The translations under genes were made by a program, and so were the position numbers. 64,000 bases of DNA. It comes from a virus. Below are positions 26,797 to 37,513 of the stretch, in pieces (the first letter of the stretch is position 1; every line of letters begins with the position of its first letter). Location: IMG/VR virus record IMGVR_UViG_3300028392_000041, positions 1 to 64,000 of that record; one strand, 5' to 3'. The notes beneath the pieces were generated by a model, which had not been told where the DNA came from, ran no database searches, and saw only the letters and a program-made list of their open reading frames with translations.

Positions 26797-27026
26797 TAAT
26801 TTTCCTTATTAATCAACTGTTGCAACATAGTTTTTATGTCGTTGATATCATGTTCAAGTCTATTTATCTTTTCGTTCTGGACCTGGATTTGATTAACTCT
26901 ACCAAGCATAATATCCTTATTTCTAAGGTATGTTTCATACTCTGATCTATTTGTATTAACAATCGCATTGGAACCCAAATCCCTTACGAGAGATGGGTTT
27001 CCTTCAACATGTAACATATTTTCCAT
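26796..27026 (-). CDS. Small coiled-coil protein between fibre and baseplate genes
   Basis: This 76-residue protein has a variable N-terminus (MENMLHVEGNPSLVRD) and a C-terminal coiled coil (QIQVQNEKINRLEHDINDIK, about residues 43-65). I recall equivalents in T4-like cyanophages next to the large DUF4815 gene, without a known role. The ATG at 27026 overlaps the preceding stop as TAATG, which favours it over a TTG nine bases upstream. A trimerisation or fibre-attachment role is possible. Confidence 0.7.
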   Translation of the reverse strand: MENMLHVEGNPSLVRDLGSNAIVNTNRSEYETYLRNKDIMLGRVNQIQVQNEKINRLEHDINDIKTMLQQLINKEN

Positions 27027-30000
27027 TATGTGCAAGCAATAACTCTTAGATCTCTAACTCTTGTTACTTCAGAACTGTTAGTTGAAGTAAATACCAATTT
27101 AACAGTAAATGCGTCAAATGCAGTTAAACCAGTTATTGTATAATCAACATCGGTGAACGGAGTATCTCCATACTGAACTTTAGGGAACAATGTATCAGGT
27201 GTTACCAAAACATAGTTAATAGTTGAGTAAGAGTTTTTAGTTCCAACTGGACTTGTTTTATAGTAAACTAACAAATTAGAATATGTTGGAGAATTAACTG
27301 ACATACGAATCTTCAATGTATTAGCAGGACTTGCTAAACTTACTTTCTTAGTAACATATTTACTATGAGTAGAACTACCTCTTGGAGAGATCTCATCAAT
27401 AAAGGTATTTCTAAATACCAAAGTAATATTGTCACCAGCAGCAACGGCAGAAAGAGCATTAGGCATTGTTATAGAAACAGAAGAACCATCAGCAGCAACG
27501 GCAGTTATTAATCCAGTTTGATTATTTCCTGAAGTTCCAGAACCACTAATTGTTACATATTTTCCAACCTGTAAAGTAGCCAATAATCCTTTGGCAGTTG
27601 AGTCGGTCGAAGAAATACCAGTAGTAGTTATAGCAATCTTGTTTTGACTTCCACTATTGATACTTGAAGAAATTAAAGCAATTTGATCTAAATCTCCATA
27701 GTTAACAACAGACTCAGATGGAGAGTTTATAGTATTACTAATCGCGATCAATCCCATTCTGTTACTGTCAATTACTGGAGAAACAGCATCATTTGTAGTG
27801 CTAATTTGTGCCTGAAGTGTAAGAGTTTTTCCAGGAGTTGCCATCAAACTTTGATTGGATGTTGATGCGATAAGTCTTGGGGTTGACCAATAATTGTTAC
27901 TATTAATTGCCACTGCGTTAGCAAGACCATTTGTAAGCGAGTCTAGTGTATATGGAGATTGTGTATTAGGAGTATCATTAATAGATTCACCGCTTGTGGT
28001 TTGCATATAGAATACTGTACTAGTATCAGCAAAATCTTGATACTGCGCTTGTGGTTGAGCAGCATTATATTGAATATTACCAATAGCAGTAACTGTATCA
28101 CCACCAGAGTATCCAGTTTTCTTTCCAGTAGTTGTTGTTATGATAACATAAGAGTCGTTATCAATAACTCTATCTACTGTTTTCTGACCATAAATTTCTG
28201 TAACTGGAATACCATTAACGGAAGGAGCGATAGTAAATGCGCCAGTATAAGTAACTGCTGAGTTAACAACTAGAGTTGCTGCAGTATCTCCTGGGGTTCC
28301 ACTTGTTACAGAAGCAATAACACCAATTAATCTTGGAGTTGTTTCAGCTGTATAAAGAACAGCACCTTGACCGCTTGTTAATGTTCCGATATCTGTTCTA
28401 AACACAGTACCAGTACCAGTAACTGCAGTTGTTCCAGTATTTACGGAAATTGTTCCAGATGTTGGAGTATATCCGTAAATATTTCTTGAATCATTATCGG
28501 ATAAGACAGCATATGAAGAAGCAATTAATCCATGATTAGGATGGAATACTTTTAATTTCGCTGAACCAATATTTGTTTCAAACGGATTATTATCTAAAAC
28601 AGTTTTATTAATAACATCATTACTAAACTGAACAGCTCCGATTGTATTTGTTTGGAATACTGCTCTGTTTAAAGTAAACTTCAAATCTTGGTCTTGATTA
28701 GCAGTCCAAGTAGATCCATTCTGAGATTTAAACAGAACACCAGCATATGGTTGTTCGGAAATCATTCGACTAGATCCTGGGATTTGATCTCCCATATTTG
28801 AAATCCACGCTTTGTAGCTATTAGAATCAGAAGCAACAACTAAAGCATACTCTCCCAAATCCTGAACATAAACAGGCGATGGGAATGTAAATCTAGTTGG
28901 AGTATCATAACTTGGAACAATCGTTCCATCTGGCAATGTTACAGTATTTGTGGAAATATTAACTTGTTCAGGATTTAATGTTACTTGTGAAAATGGTAGG
29001 ATTGTTTTTCCTGGAGCACCATTAATAACTTCACGAATCTCAATATGAACAGGAATCCTTTTATCTCTAGTGGCAAAAAATAAATCAACTGAAGTTAAGA
29101 ATGCGCCACCTCTAGATTGAATCTGGAAAGTTTGGGCAAGTGGGTCGTAATAAACGCTACCGCTACCAACTAAACGAGATGTTGTTTGGGTAATAGTTTG
29201 TGTATCAGAAACTTGATTCTGAACTAGAATACCATTTCTAGTAGACATATATGTCGCTTGTTTTGTTTCAAGAACACCTTGCGCATAATATTGACCATTA
29301 CCCTTACTTGTGTAAGTAACATCGTTTGTTGAGACATCAGTTAAAGTAAATTGACGCTGACCAGTACGGAAACGAACTAAGTCTGTAGATGGAATAGTAA
29401 ATAACATCTGAACTTTACCATTCACATCAGTATAAATTGAACTACCAGCTGATTTAATAGTACCAACTGTAATAGCAGTTCCAGTTACTAAACTTACACT
29501 TCCTCTGATAGATTCGCCTGTAGCAAATGTTCCTTTAATATTAACAACATAGATATTTCTTGCTGTAACATTTCCAGAATCGTCCAAGATTTTTTCTGTT
29601 CCAACAACAACAGCAGTTGCTCCAGAAGCAGTAATTCCACTAGCTCCAATTCCAGTAACAACATCTCCAGTATTTAAACAAATATTTGTATCGCCATTAA
29701 TTAAACGAGCTGTATCTGTTGTATTTGCTCCGACATTTGATGTAGAATCAAAATCTACAGCACCACTATAAGTGATCTTAGTGGCAGGAGTGCAATAAGC
29801 ATCAACGGCAACATTATCAAAGAATGGATAAAATTTAGTATATGGTTTTAATCCACTAGTTTGAATTAAAATATTTCTTGAACGAATATATGGAATAACT
29901 GCAGTAGAAAGAACACGATCGTTTACTAACTGTGTATCAATCTTAGCAACAACTTTTGTATTAACACCTGTTCTAGATTGACCAACTACAGTGGCAGTTG

Positions 30001-33000
30001 TATCTGTTACAGTATAACTACCAGCATATCTACCCCAGCCACCATTTAAACTGTAATCTCCTCCAGTAGCACCATATGGATTATAACCAGCATAGTCGCG
30101 AGTAGTGACGGAAGTTCCTGTCCATTGAGTTTCCCAAGCATTCCAAACAGTTCCAAGAACTCCTGCCTTTTCAGCAAGAGTTGCGATAGTATTAAAATCG
30201 CCTTCTTGATTTTGTACAATATCTGGACGACGATTTACTTCAAACCAAGTGTCGCTTGGTGGATTCAACTCAACATTGCCCAAGAAAGTAAAGATTGAAA
30301 ATGGGTTAATATTTTCTATACGAGAAGCATATGGTTGGGTAATAATCGGTGTAGTAGTATATGGTAATGTGATTAGATTACCAGTAATTTTATAATTTGC
30401 TGCAGAACGAGCTGTATCAGTTGAAACTTTTTCAATTAAATTTACATTCTGCATAGAAAAGAATGGACGGAGTTCGTTCTTTTCCATATCAATAGCGCAG
30501 TAGTAATCAACATTGGCTGCATCACCAACACTATGGCCACTGAAATTATCAACCATAAAACCATTTTTAAAACGATTTAGTCCTGTAGCTGGATCTGTGA
30601 TAGTCAATGATTCTGTTTGTTGTTCAAGCAATGACAATGATGTATAATACTCAATGTTATTAATTCTTGCTTCTAACTTACCAATATCACGCATTGTATA
30701 GCGTTTGTTTTCAATTTTTGTTACTCCAACACTTTCTGGAGCTGTTGAGAATGTGTATGGTTCAAGTCTAAGAGTATAAAGAACCATAGAATCTTTTGGA
30801 TCTGGTGGTTCTGCAGGATTAAGATCAGGTGTTCCTGATCTACTGAAAAACTTACCAGTTTTATCAATCGCAATTTTATCAATTCTTGCCAAGTAATATG
30901 AAAAATCTGTTTGTATTTCTTGTCCACGCTTAGGAACTAAATTTGATCCTGCATCAAAAGTAGAACCATCAGTAGAAATTCTTGGGCGGAAATCGATAGA
31001 ATCTCTTAATGAAATATTTCCATAGTAAGGAATTCTCTTATAGTCAATATCTTTGTAAGAATTTACTGAACAATAATCCCCACCACTATGTGTGAAATAT
31101 TCAAATGTAACTTGCACTGGACCACTTGGAACAGTGAACGATGGTTTTAAAACCAGTTTTGATATACCATAGTAAGTAGATGTTTGACCATTATCGAATG
31201 TGTAGTGATCGCTAATATCAATAGTATAAGTTCCATTCGGACTAGCAAATGTTCCAGCATCCATAAGAACACTAGTAACACGATATCCGTCAGCCTGTCC
31301 AAGACTTAACAGAGTTACTTGTGCAGCTGCTTGAGTTGTAAAAGTAACTGTTCCTGGATTTAATGTCTTAACTTTTTCTGTACTTGATGCGCCAGTTTTA
31401 GCAATAGTGGCAATAACACTGAAACGACTTGTTCCAACATATCCTGTTCCTGAAAGAACTAGGTAACCAGTTGTGGTTCCGATATTACTATCAATCGGTT
31501 CAACAATTAAACCAGTAGTATTATCAATAACAATGTAATTTACTTTAGTGTAAGGCGCAAGAACACCAGAAGTAGTGCTAAGACTTACTTTTGTATTTCC
31601 ACTAAAAGTAGTTCCAGCAAGAGAATCAAACTTTTGATATGCGTAATAAGTTGTTTTATTTGTAGTTCCATCTAAAGCACGCAATGATTTAATTCCAAAA
31701 TATGGAAGTTCAAAAATCATTTTTTCATTTTGTGGTTCAACAAGTGTAGTAGAAACACGATCAATAGTAACGCCAGTTACTGTGGTTGCTTGATCAACGA
31801 CAATAGAATTCTGTGAAGAAATAGTAACAACACGACGATATGTTCCACCTAAAGAAACATAATCACCAACGACTAAATCTGTCTGAAAAGAGGTACCAGC
31901 ACCAGTAATTGTTGTGCTAGAAGAAGCAGTTGCAGAACCAACTAAACGAGTAGCCACTGGGACAATATCAGCAGAAAAATCAACAACTGATCCACCACCT
32001 GAATTATCGTAGTAAATTCCTTTAACATTACGCTTAAAGTCATAACCACTGGTCATTTTTATATCAAATAAACCAAGTTTATATTGAGCAGAGGTTGAAC
32101 CGATTGTTCCAGTATCCCACTCAATAAAACGAATACGAGCAGTACCGATAAGTCTTGAAGAAATATAAGAGATACCAGTGTTAGCTGATGCAGCATTGGC
32201 AGTCAATGTTAAAGAAGTATCAGAAGCAATGCTTAGTACAGTTCCAATCGCAGTACCATCAGTTTTACGGATAATACTACCAACAACATGCTGCGTTGAG
32301 AACTTCGTAGAAGTTCCAGTAATTGTTGCTGAACTTGTAGTTGTTGTAATAGTTCCTGGCTGAACTCCTGAAGGTGGAATACCTGGAAGGGCAGTTGCTA
32401 ATCCTGTAGTTGTAAAATTTGAATATAATCCAACAGTTGGAAATGTATCAACAAAAGGAACTGAGTTTACAGAATTTACTAAAACATAGTTACCAACTGT
32501 TGCTGGTTGGAATGCCCCAGCCACTTGAACTGTATGGGCATCATTTCGACATTTATTAATGTATACATATTCAGTTGCAACTTTTTCTAACTCGTAACCA
32601 CTGACATATGCTTTTCCTGGATCGAGCGCAATTGCTAACTGACCATCAGATCCAGTTTTACTAATTCCACGATTAAACGAAGGAACAAGAGTATATTCCC
32701 AATTGATACCACCAGCGCCATCATAAGCCGAACCAGTAGTATGTGACGGAGCAGTACCAGCAGATGTTCCAGTATTTTTGGCAGTATAGTAATTTCCATT
32801 TACTAAAATTACATCACCAATTATATAAGAAACACCAGTGGTCGTCCATGTTCCACGATTATTATCTCTTGCTTCGCGAACATCAACATTAAAAGGACGA
32901 ACAGTGTAGTTACCAGACTCATCATAGGTACGACGAGCCATTGTTTTTTCTAACTCTGAGTATTGTGTTGTATTAACAATGCGAATAATCGTTCCATTAG

Positions 33001-33817
33001 AAACTTGCAGTAATTCAATAAATGTATCGTCTGCAGCACTGTTTAATGGTAGTTTTGATAAAATTAAATCTATGTGATAACGATGTGCGCCAGGAGCAGC
33101 ATAGTTATAAGAAGTCTGAGCATTATCTAATAATGTAGAATCTTGTTCTGGTGTAATTTCTGCTTCAATAACACTTAAACCAACACGATATGAAGGTGTG
33201 TTAGTATATTTGTCAAGAACAATAACCTGTTCTTTAGTTGTATGTGGATCAGCGCAAAGAACAAAGAAACCATTAACATAGTAAACACCACGCTCGACAG
33301 TTGCTAAAGAACCAGTACCAGTTGCTGAACTCGATGCTGCCTGAACAGTTCCCGAAGCATCATCTAAAGTAATTACTTCACCATCAGCAAAAACTTTTTG
33401 AGTTCCAGTTGCACTAGTTCCTGATGGAGTTCCAGATGTATTATAACGAACATAAATCGTTGTTGGATCTGTAGAAGTTGCAGACACAACTTTAATAATT
33501 TGTGCTTTTAATCCACTTGATCCAGTAATATACTTACCAGCAGTTCCTTGAATGAATGATTCTGTTGTAACAGTACCATAATCTTTTGTTAATTTTACAT
33601 ATTGAGCATTACAATCAATAGAAATTTGACCAGGAATAACCATTGCGCCCTGTTTGTAAATTGCGCTGCCATGTCTCTGAATCTGATTCTGTAGAATGGT
33701 TTGTAATTGGGTTAATTCTCTGGCTTGAACAGCAAACGATGGACGAAACAAAATACGATAGAATTTACTATCTTCGCTGTAGTCATCATTATACGGTTCG
33801 GTATTGAAATCTAGCAT
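27026..33817 (-). CDS. Giant virion structural protein (DUF4815-like), baseplate region
   Basis: At 2263 residues this is the largest gene here. The N-terminus (MLDFNTEPYNDDYSEDSKFYRILFRP, then VQARELTQLQTILQNQIQRHG) is the DUF4815 signature found in large baseplate-region proteins of T4-like phages. A 'Y-A-NTGTSAGTAPSHTTGSA' module at about residues 340-375 is shared with gp8, gp14 and gp25. The C-terminal part has beta repeats with no enzyme motif. It lies between fibre genes and gp8, so it is probably a peripheral baseplate component linking fibres. Whether it replaces T4 gp10 or gp7 cannot be decided from sequence alone. Confidence 0.75.
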   Translation of the reverse strand: MLDFNTEPYNDDYSEDSKFYRILFRPSFAVQARELTQLQTILQNQIQRHGSAIYKQGAMVIPGQISIDCNAQYVKLTKDYGTVTTESFIQGTAGKYITGSSGLKAQIIKVVSATSTDPTTIYVRYNTSGTPSGTSATGTQKVFADGEVITLDDASGTVQAASSSATGTGSLATVERGVYYVNGFFVLCADPHTTKEQVIVLDKYTNTPSYRVGLSVIEAEITPEQDSTLLDNAQTSYNYAAPGAHRYHIDLILSKLPLNSAADDTFIELLQVSNGTIIRIVNTTQYSELEKTMARRTYDESGNYTVRPFNVDVREARDNNRGTWTTTGVSYIIGDVILVNGNYYTAKNTGTSAGTAPSHTTGSAYDGAGGINWEYTLVPSFNRGISKTGSDGQLAIALDPGKAYVSGYELEKVATEYVYINKCRNDAHTVQVAGAFQPATVGNYVLVNSVNSVPFVDTFPTVGLYSNFTTTGLATALPGIPPSGVQPGTITTTTSSATITGTSTKFSTQHVVGSIIRKTDGTAIGTVLSIASDTSLTLTANAASANTGISYISSRLIGTARIRFIEWDTGTIGSTSAQYKLGLFDIKMTSGYDFKRNVKGIYYDNSGGGSVVDFSADIVPVATRLVGSATASSSTTITGAGTSFQTDLVVGDYVSLGGTYRRVVTISSQNSIVVDQATTVTGVTIDRVSTTLVEPQNEKMIFELPYFGIKSLRALDGTTNKTTYYAYQKFDSLAGTTFSGNTKVSLSTTSGVLAPYTKVNYIVIDNTTGLIVEPIDSNIGTTTGYLVLSGTGYVGTSRFSVIATIAKTGASSTEKVKTLNPGTVTFTTQAAAQVTLLSLGQADGYRVTSVLMDAGTFASPNGTYTIDISDHYTFDNGQTSTYYGISKLVLKPSFTVPSGPVQVTFEYFTHSGGDYCSVNSYKDIDYKRIPYYGNISLRDSIDFRPRISTDGSTFDAGSNLVPKRGQEIQTDFSYYLARIDKIAIDKTGKFFSRSGTPDLNPAEPPDPKDSMVLYTLRLEPYTFSTAPESVGVTKIENKRYTMRDIGKLEARINNIEYYTSLSLLEQQTESLTITDPATGLNRFKNGFMVDNFSGHSVGDAANVDYYCAIDMEKNELRPFFSMQNVNLIEKVSTDTARSAANYKITGNLITLPYTTTPIITQPYASRIENINPFSIFTFLGNVELNPPSDTWFEVNRRPDIVQNQEGDFNTIATLAEKAGVLGTVWNAWETQWTGTSVTTRDYAGYNPYGATGGDYSLNGGWGRYAGSYTVTDTTATVVGQSRTGVNTKVVAKIDTQLVNDRVLSTAVIPYIRSRNILIQTSGLKPYTKFYPFFDNVAVDAYCTPATKITYSGAVDFDSTSNVGANTTDTARLINGDTNICLNTGDVVTGIGASGITASGATAVVVGTEKILDDSGNVTARNIYVVNIKGTFATGESIRGSVSLVTGTAITVGTIKSAGSSIYTDVNGKVQMLFTIPSTDLVRFRTGQRQFTLTDVSTNDVTYTSKGNGQYYAQGVLETKQATYMSTRNGILVQNQVSDTQTITQTTSRLVGSGSVYYDPLAQTFQIQSRGGAFLTSVDLFFATRDKRIPVHIEIREVINGAPGKTILPFSQVTLNPEQVNISTNTVTLPDGTIVPSYDTPTRFTFPSPVYVQDLGEYALVVASDSNSYKAWISNMGDQIPGSSRMISEQPYAGVLFKSQNGSTWTANQDQDLKFTLNRAVFQTNTIGAVQFSNDVINKTVLDNNPFETNIGSAKLKVFHPNHGLIASSYAVLSDNDSRNIYGYTPTSGTISVNTGTTAVTGTGTVFRTDIGTLTSGQGAVLYTAETTPRLIGVIASVTSGTPGDTAATLVVNSAVTYTGAFTIAPSVNGIPVTEIYGQKTVDRVIDNDSYVIITTTTGKKTGYSGGDTVTAIGNIQYNAAQPQAQYQDFADTSTVFYMQTTSGESINDTPNTQSPYTLDSLTNGLANAVAINSNNYWSTPRLIASTSNQSLMATPGKTLTLQAQISTTNDAVSPVIDSNRMGLIAISNTINSPSESVVNYGDLDQIALISSSINSGSQNKIAITTTGISSTDSTAKGLLATLQVGKYVTISGSGTSGNNQTGLITAVAADGSSVSITMPNALSAVAAGDNITLVFRNTFIDEISPRGSSTHSKYVTKKVSLASPANTLKIRMSVNSPTYSNLLVYYKTSPVGTKNSYSTINYVLVTPDTLFPKVQYGDTPFTDVDYTITGLTAFDAFTVKLVFTSTNSSEVTRVRDLRVIACT

Positions 33818-33850
33818 GTTTTACTCTTCTTTTATGATTCAACTATTTAG

Positions 33851-36800
33851 TTAGAATGTTATGATAGTTCTAAGGGTAACTGTTTCGTCGGCTGATGGCG
33901 TAAATCCAGCTTTGTTATCAATAAACAACATATCACCTGAATATTTATCAAGCGTTGGATTACCAACTGCAGCAACACTAACAAATTGATTGTTTATATT
34001 GGTCATTTGATCTCCAACTTGTGGAGTATCTCCATCTAAAGACGACACCAACAAACTTGTTCCTGTATCATTTGTTGCTATAATAATATATCTTTTTTGT
34101 TCTGAATTACCATCAACTGTTCTTGGAATGGTTAAAACCATATCCCTTTTAAAGTTTGTTGTTAAGTAAGTTCCAGAAATAGTAAAACAACCAGAACCAA
34201 GTGGATCGGCAAATCTATTAGTTGTGTTATAATATCTTGGGTTCTTTATGATACCAACTTGACGATAATCGTTCGCTACATCAAATCCTTGGTTTTTATC
34301 TCTAGAAACATTACTGTAGAACATTAATGTCTTTGAATACAATTCATCAAACGCATCTTTTCCATGGCCAGCTGCTGGAGAAATAATTGCTCTTGCTGTT
34401 GCCCCCTGAGCTCCAGTATTAGCAGTAATTACAACATCAGCATAAGTGTAATTTGATCCTTGATTTGTAATTGTAATTTTACTTATTACACCACCAACAG
34501 TTGTAGCAGTTGCTGTTGCTCCAGTACCATCTCCAACAATATTAACAGTTGCGACTCCATAATTATAACCACCGCTAATTATTTGAATATTATTAATTGT
34601 TCCAGGAACAGTAAGCAATTCATTATTTGCTTGTAATGTATTAATATTACCAATAGAAATGTCAGGAGAAAGTTTACATCCAGTTCCATCACCTGTTGCA
34701 GTAATGGTAGCAGAACTGTAACCAACTCCTGGATCATCAACTTGCACTCCAACTAATTGTCCATTCTCAAGAAGTGGAATTAGTTTCGCATTAGTTTGAG
34801 ATGATTGAAAAGATGCCGAAAATCCTGTTCCAGTTGTCGTATTGATAACAACTGATGGGTTTCCTGAATAACCAAACCCATATCGCAACACTGCTGTTCC
34901 ACTTGCAGAATAACCAACCCACTGTAGAGAAGCTGTTCCATCAGTAACAATTTGACCAAGTGTTGTAGATGTTGGAGAAGAAGAACCAGTTGTTCCTGCA
35001 GTTGTTACTGTGTATAATTTTGTTCCTACAGCAAACTGTTGACCCAATGTTACGACAGTAGATGATGTCCAAACAGTTCCGATTGTTACTGTTGGTACAG
35101 ATGTATAGTTGGCGCCAGCATCAAGAATTTTAATTCTTTGAACAACCCCAGCTGGAGAAAGAACAGTAGTTGCTGATGGTAAATTGAGCGAATTGGCCAG
35201 AGTATGAGAAGAACCAACTCCTGTTCCTGTTAAATTAATTGCTGTTCCTGCGATTGCGTTCGCATAAGTTGAAGCCAATTTAACAGCAGTCGAAGAAGAT
35301 TTAATAACATAATAAACTGTGTTATTAACTAATCCAGGAATTGTTGTTCCGCCACCATTTGAGTAAATTACTTTATCTCCAGAAGAAAACCAATGAGATC
35401 CAATGGTAATAACTTCAGATGTTGTATTAACGATACTACCATCAAATGTTTTTGTAGGAGCAGTAAAAGTAATGGTTGGGTTTGATGTATACCCAGAACC
35501 ATATGAAGTTAAGTTTACTTCTCTGATACCACCCAATGTATTTACTGATGTAATTGCACCTGCAGTAAATGTTAATCCTGTTAATGTTCCAGCAGTTGTC
35601 GCAAGAGCAGTCCCAGTTGTAGTTGTTAGTGTGAACCCAGTAACACTAGGAGATGTTCCAGTTACAGCAGAAACTTTATATAAGTTTCCTGTTGTATATC
35701 CAGTAAAGGTTGCAGTTCCACCCTTTGTTCCAGTAATTTTAATCACATCTCCAACAGCAAGAGAAGAAGCTCCACAAGTAAATTGCCCAGCAGTTCCTGA
35801 AATTGCGATAGTAGAAGCAACAGTAAATGAGTTAAATGTTGGATATGCTTTAGCAGTTTCGCCAATAAAAGTTAAGGCGCAAGTCCCATCAGAAACTGTT
35901 CCATCTCTAAATGCTGGTTCAGAAACTCCTGTAGTTCCAGCCTGAGCAACTTTATAAATTTTACCTGTTGAGGTACCAATAAGATTTCCAAGATAAACAG
36001 CAGTACTTGCTGCCCATGTGCTTGTAACTGTATATGGAGGAGCAATAGAAATAGTATCTCCATCAACATATCCATAACCACCTGTTGTAATTGAATTGCT
36101 TCCAAGATAAACAGGATCATTGGCTAAGTAACCATCGCCATTAACTGTTAATGTCATAGAAGTATATCCACTACCACGAGAATCAATTTTTACTGCTTCA
36201 ACACCACCATTGGAATAAAATTGTTGACTTAACGCAGTAACAACAGGGAAATATTGGTCATTTAAAAATTTAGTTCTTAATGCCAACGGCACATTAAACA
36301 TATATTTCCAAACATACCCATCTGATAGAGAGATAGGAAGAACTTGTGTTCCAATTGGTTTTGCTGTGGATTTTGCTCCATTATTATTGTCAAGACATTT
36401 ATATACATTATACTCATCTGTCATAACATAAAATTTTGCATCTTCTATGGTAAACGCACCAGTTGAAGAAACACCAATAACACCATTAGCAACTGCTCCA
36501 AGACCAACTCCAGTTGAATCAGTAATCGTAACCTTTGGAGGATTTGTGTAACCAGAACCAAAGTTGGTCATGGTAATAGCAACCACCTCGTTATTATATG
36601 TTGAAGCATACGCTGTCGCCTGTGTACCACCAGCAAGATCAGGCGGATCAATAGTTACTGTAGGAACAGTAAGATAATTTGAACCACCTGCTGTAATGTT
36701 TACACCAAGAACTTGTGTTGAATATTGATCATCGTAAATATCATAAACAGTATTAAATACCCAATCAATTCTTGGAACAATAAATGCAACATCATTTGAT

Positions 36801-37012
36801 TGGATTTGTTTTAATGTTATAATATTATTACGAGTATCTCTTTCATATCTTAAATCGTCGATTGGATATGGTGGCGAAGTTTCATCTGTCCACGCTAATG
36901 TCTTACCCAAGAAGTAATAATATCTTGATGAGTTTGACAGAATCTCTTTGTACACACCCTCCGCAATGGTTTTATGTAAAAGAGACTTAATGAGAGAAGA
37001 TGTTGTCGCCAT
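33851..37012 (-). CDS. 8: Baseplate wedge protein gp8, enlarged
   Basis: The N-terminal 100 residues (LGKTLAWTDETSPPYPIDD, then DVAFIVPRIDWVF) match the gp8 pattern, T4 having APPYPTD and AVIPRRDW. Near residues 204-260 follow VYKCLDNNNGAKS and LSDGYVWKYMFNVP, as in T4 (VYRCLD, DGYVWEYLFEIP). It is 1053 residues against 334 in T4. The extra material is repeated 'GSGYT-PP-VTITD' and 'TTAGTTG-S-P' modules in the middle. gp8 sits in the outer baseplate wedge and contacts gp10 and gp7. Location between the giant protein and gp6 agrees. Confidence 0.85.
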   Translation of the reverse strand: MATTSSLIKSLLHKTIAEGVYKEILSNSSRYYYFLGKTLAWTDETSPPYPIDDLRYERDTRNNIITLKQIQSNDVAFIVPRIDWVFNTVYDIYDDQYSTQVLGVNITAGGSNYLTVPTVTIDPPDLAGGTQATAYASTYNNEVVAITMTNFGSGYTNPPKVTITDSTGVGLGAVANGVIGVSSTGAFTIEDAKFYVMTDEYNVYKCLDNNNGAKSTAKPIGTQVLPISLSDGYVWKYMFNVPLALRTKFLNDQYFPVVTALSQQFYSNGGVEAVKIDSRGSGYTSMTLTVNGDGYLANDPVYLGSNSITTGGYGYVDGDTISIAPPYTVTSTWAASTAVYLGNLIGTSTGKIYKVAQAGTTGVSEPAFRDGTVSDGTCALTFIGETAKAYPTFNSFTVASTIAISGTAGQFTCGASSLAVGDVIKITGTKGGTATFTGYTTGNLYKVSAVTGTSPSVTGFTLTTTTGTALATTAGTLTGLTFTAGAITSVNTLGGIREVNLTSYGSGYTSNPTITFTAPTKTFDGSIVNTTSEVITIGSHWFSSGDKVIYSNGGGTTIPGLVNNTVYYVIKSSSTAVKLASTYANAIAGTAINLTGTGVGSSHTLANSLNLPSATTVLSPAGVVQRIKILDAGANYTSVPTVTIGTVWTSSTVVTLGQQFAVGTKLYTVTTAGTTGSSSPTSTTLGQIVTDGTASLQWVGYSASGTAVLRYGFGYSGNPSVVINTTTGTGFSASFQSSQTNAKLIPLLENGQLVGVQVDDPGVGYSSATITATGDGTGCKLSPDISIGNINTLQANNELLTVPGTINNIQIISGGYNYGVATVNIVGDGTGATATATTVGGVISKITITNQGSNYTYADVVITANTGAQGATARAIISPAAGHGKDAFDELYSKTLMFYSNVSRDKNQGFDVANDYRQVGIIKNPRYYNTTNRFADPLGSGCFTISGTYLTTNFKRDMVLTIPRTVDGNSEQKRYIIIATNDTGTSLLVSSLDGDTPQVGDQMTNINNQFVSVAAVGNPTLDKYSGDMLFIDNKAGFTPSADETVTLRTIITF

Positions 37013-37026
37013 TTTTTATCCGAAAA

Positions 37027-37479
37027 TTAAGATACTGTTACAACCCAAGTAATTGCGATTGAATCACCAGCTGCTTTAGCAACTGATGGGAATACTGTAC
37101 GGCAAAGTAAAGTACCACCAGAAGATGCATTTAAAATACCAGCTTCTTGCACACCTGGAGATGTTGAAGTTCCAGTACCTGCAGGGAAAGTGGCAGTGTA
37201 AGTAACTGTATTAGTAGAAACAGTTGTTGCTGAGAGAGTTACGCGACCACCCTCTGCAACTAAAGTTGAATCGCTTGCTGAAGCAGCAGTTGAAGATGTT
37301 CCAATTGCCATATGAGTCATAGCAGTATAAGTTGTGTCTTTCATTCTTGATGCGATATATGCTTTACCAGAAGTAACAACTAAATTTGGAACTTCAAATT
37401 TATTGAGTAGTTCGCCTTCAGAATTAAAGTGGGATACACTAACCATCCCAGTTGGTTTTAAATTTTCTTGAATATTCAT
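37027..37479 (-). CDS. Small virion protein, unknown role
   Basis: The 150-residue protein begins MNIQENLKPTGMVSVSHFN and continues with VPNLVVTSGKAYIASRM and MTHMAIGTSSTAASASDSTL, a pattern I recall from small phage structural proteins. The rest is a predicted beta domain ending in ITWVVTVS. It has a GGAG ribosome binding site at 6 bases. It lies between gp8 and the 706-residue baseplate-region protein, suggesting a baseplate or fibre-network component. Confidence 0.65.
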   Translation of the reverse strand: MNIQENLKPTGMVSVSHFNSEGELLNKFEVPNLVVTSGKAYIASRMKDTTYTAMTHMAIGTSSTAASASDSTLVAEGGRVTLSATTVSTNTVTYTATFPAGTGTSTSPGVQEAGILNASSGGTLLCRTVFPSVAKAAGDSIAITWVVTVS

Positions 37480-37513
37480 TTGAATAAGATCTCCTATTGA
37501 GGTTTAATTAATA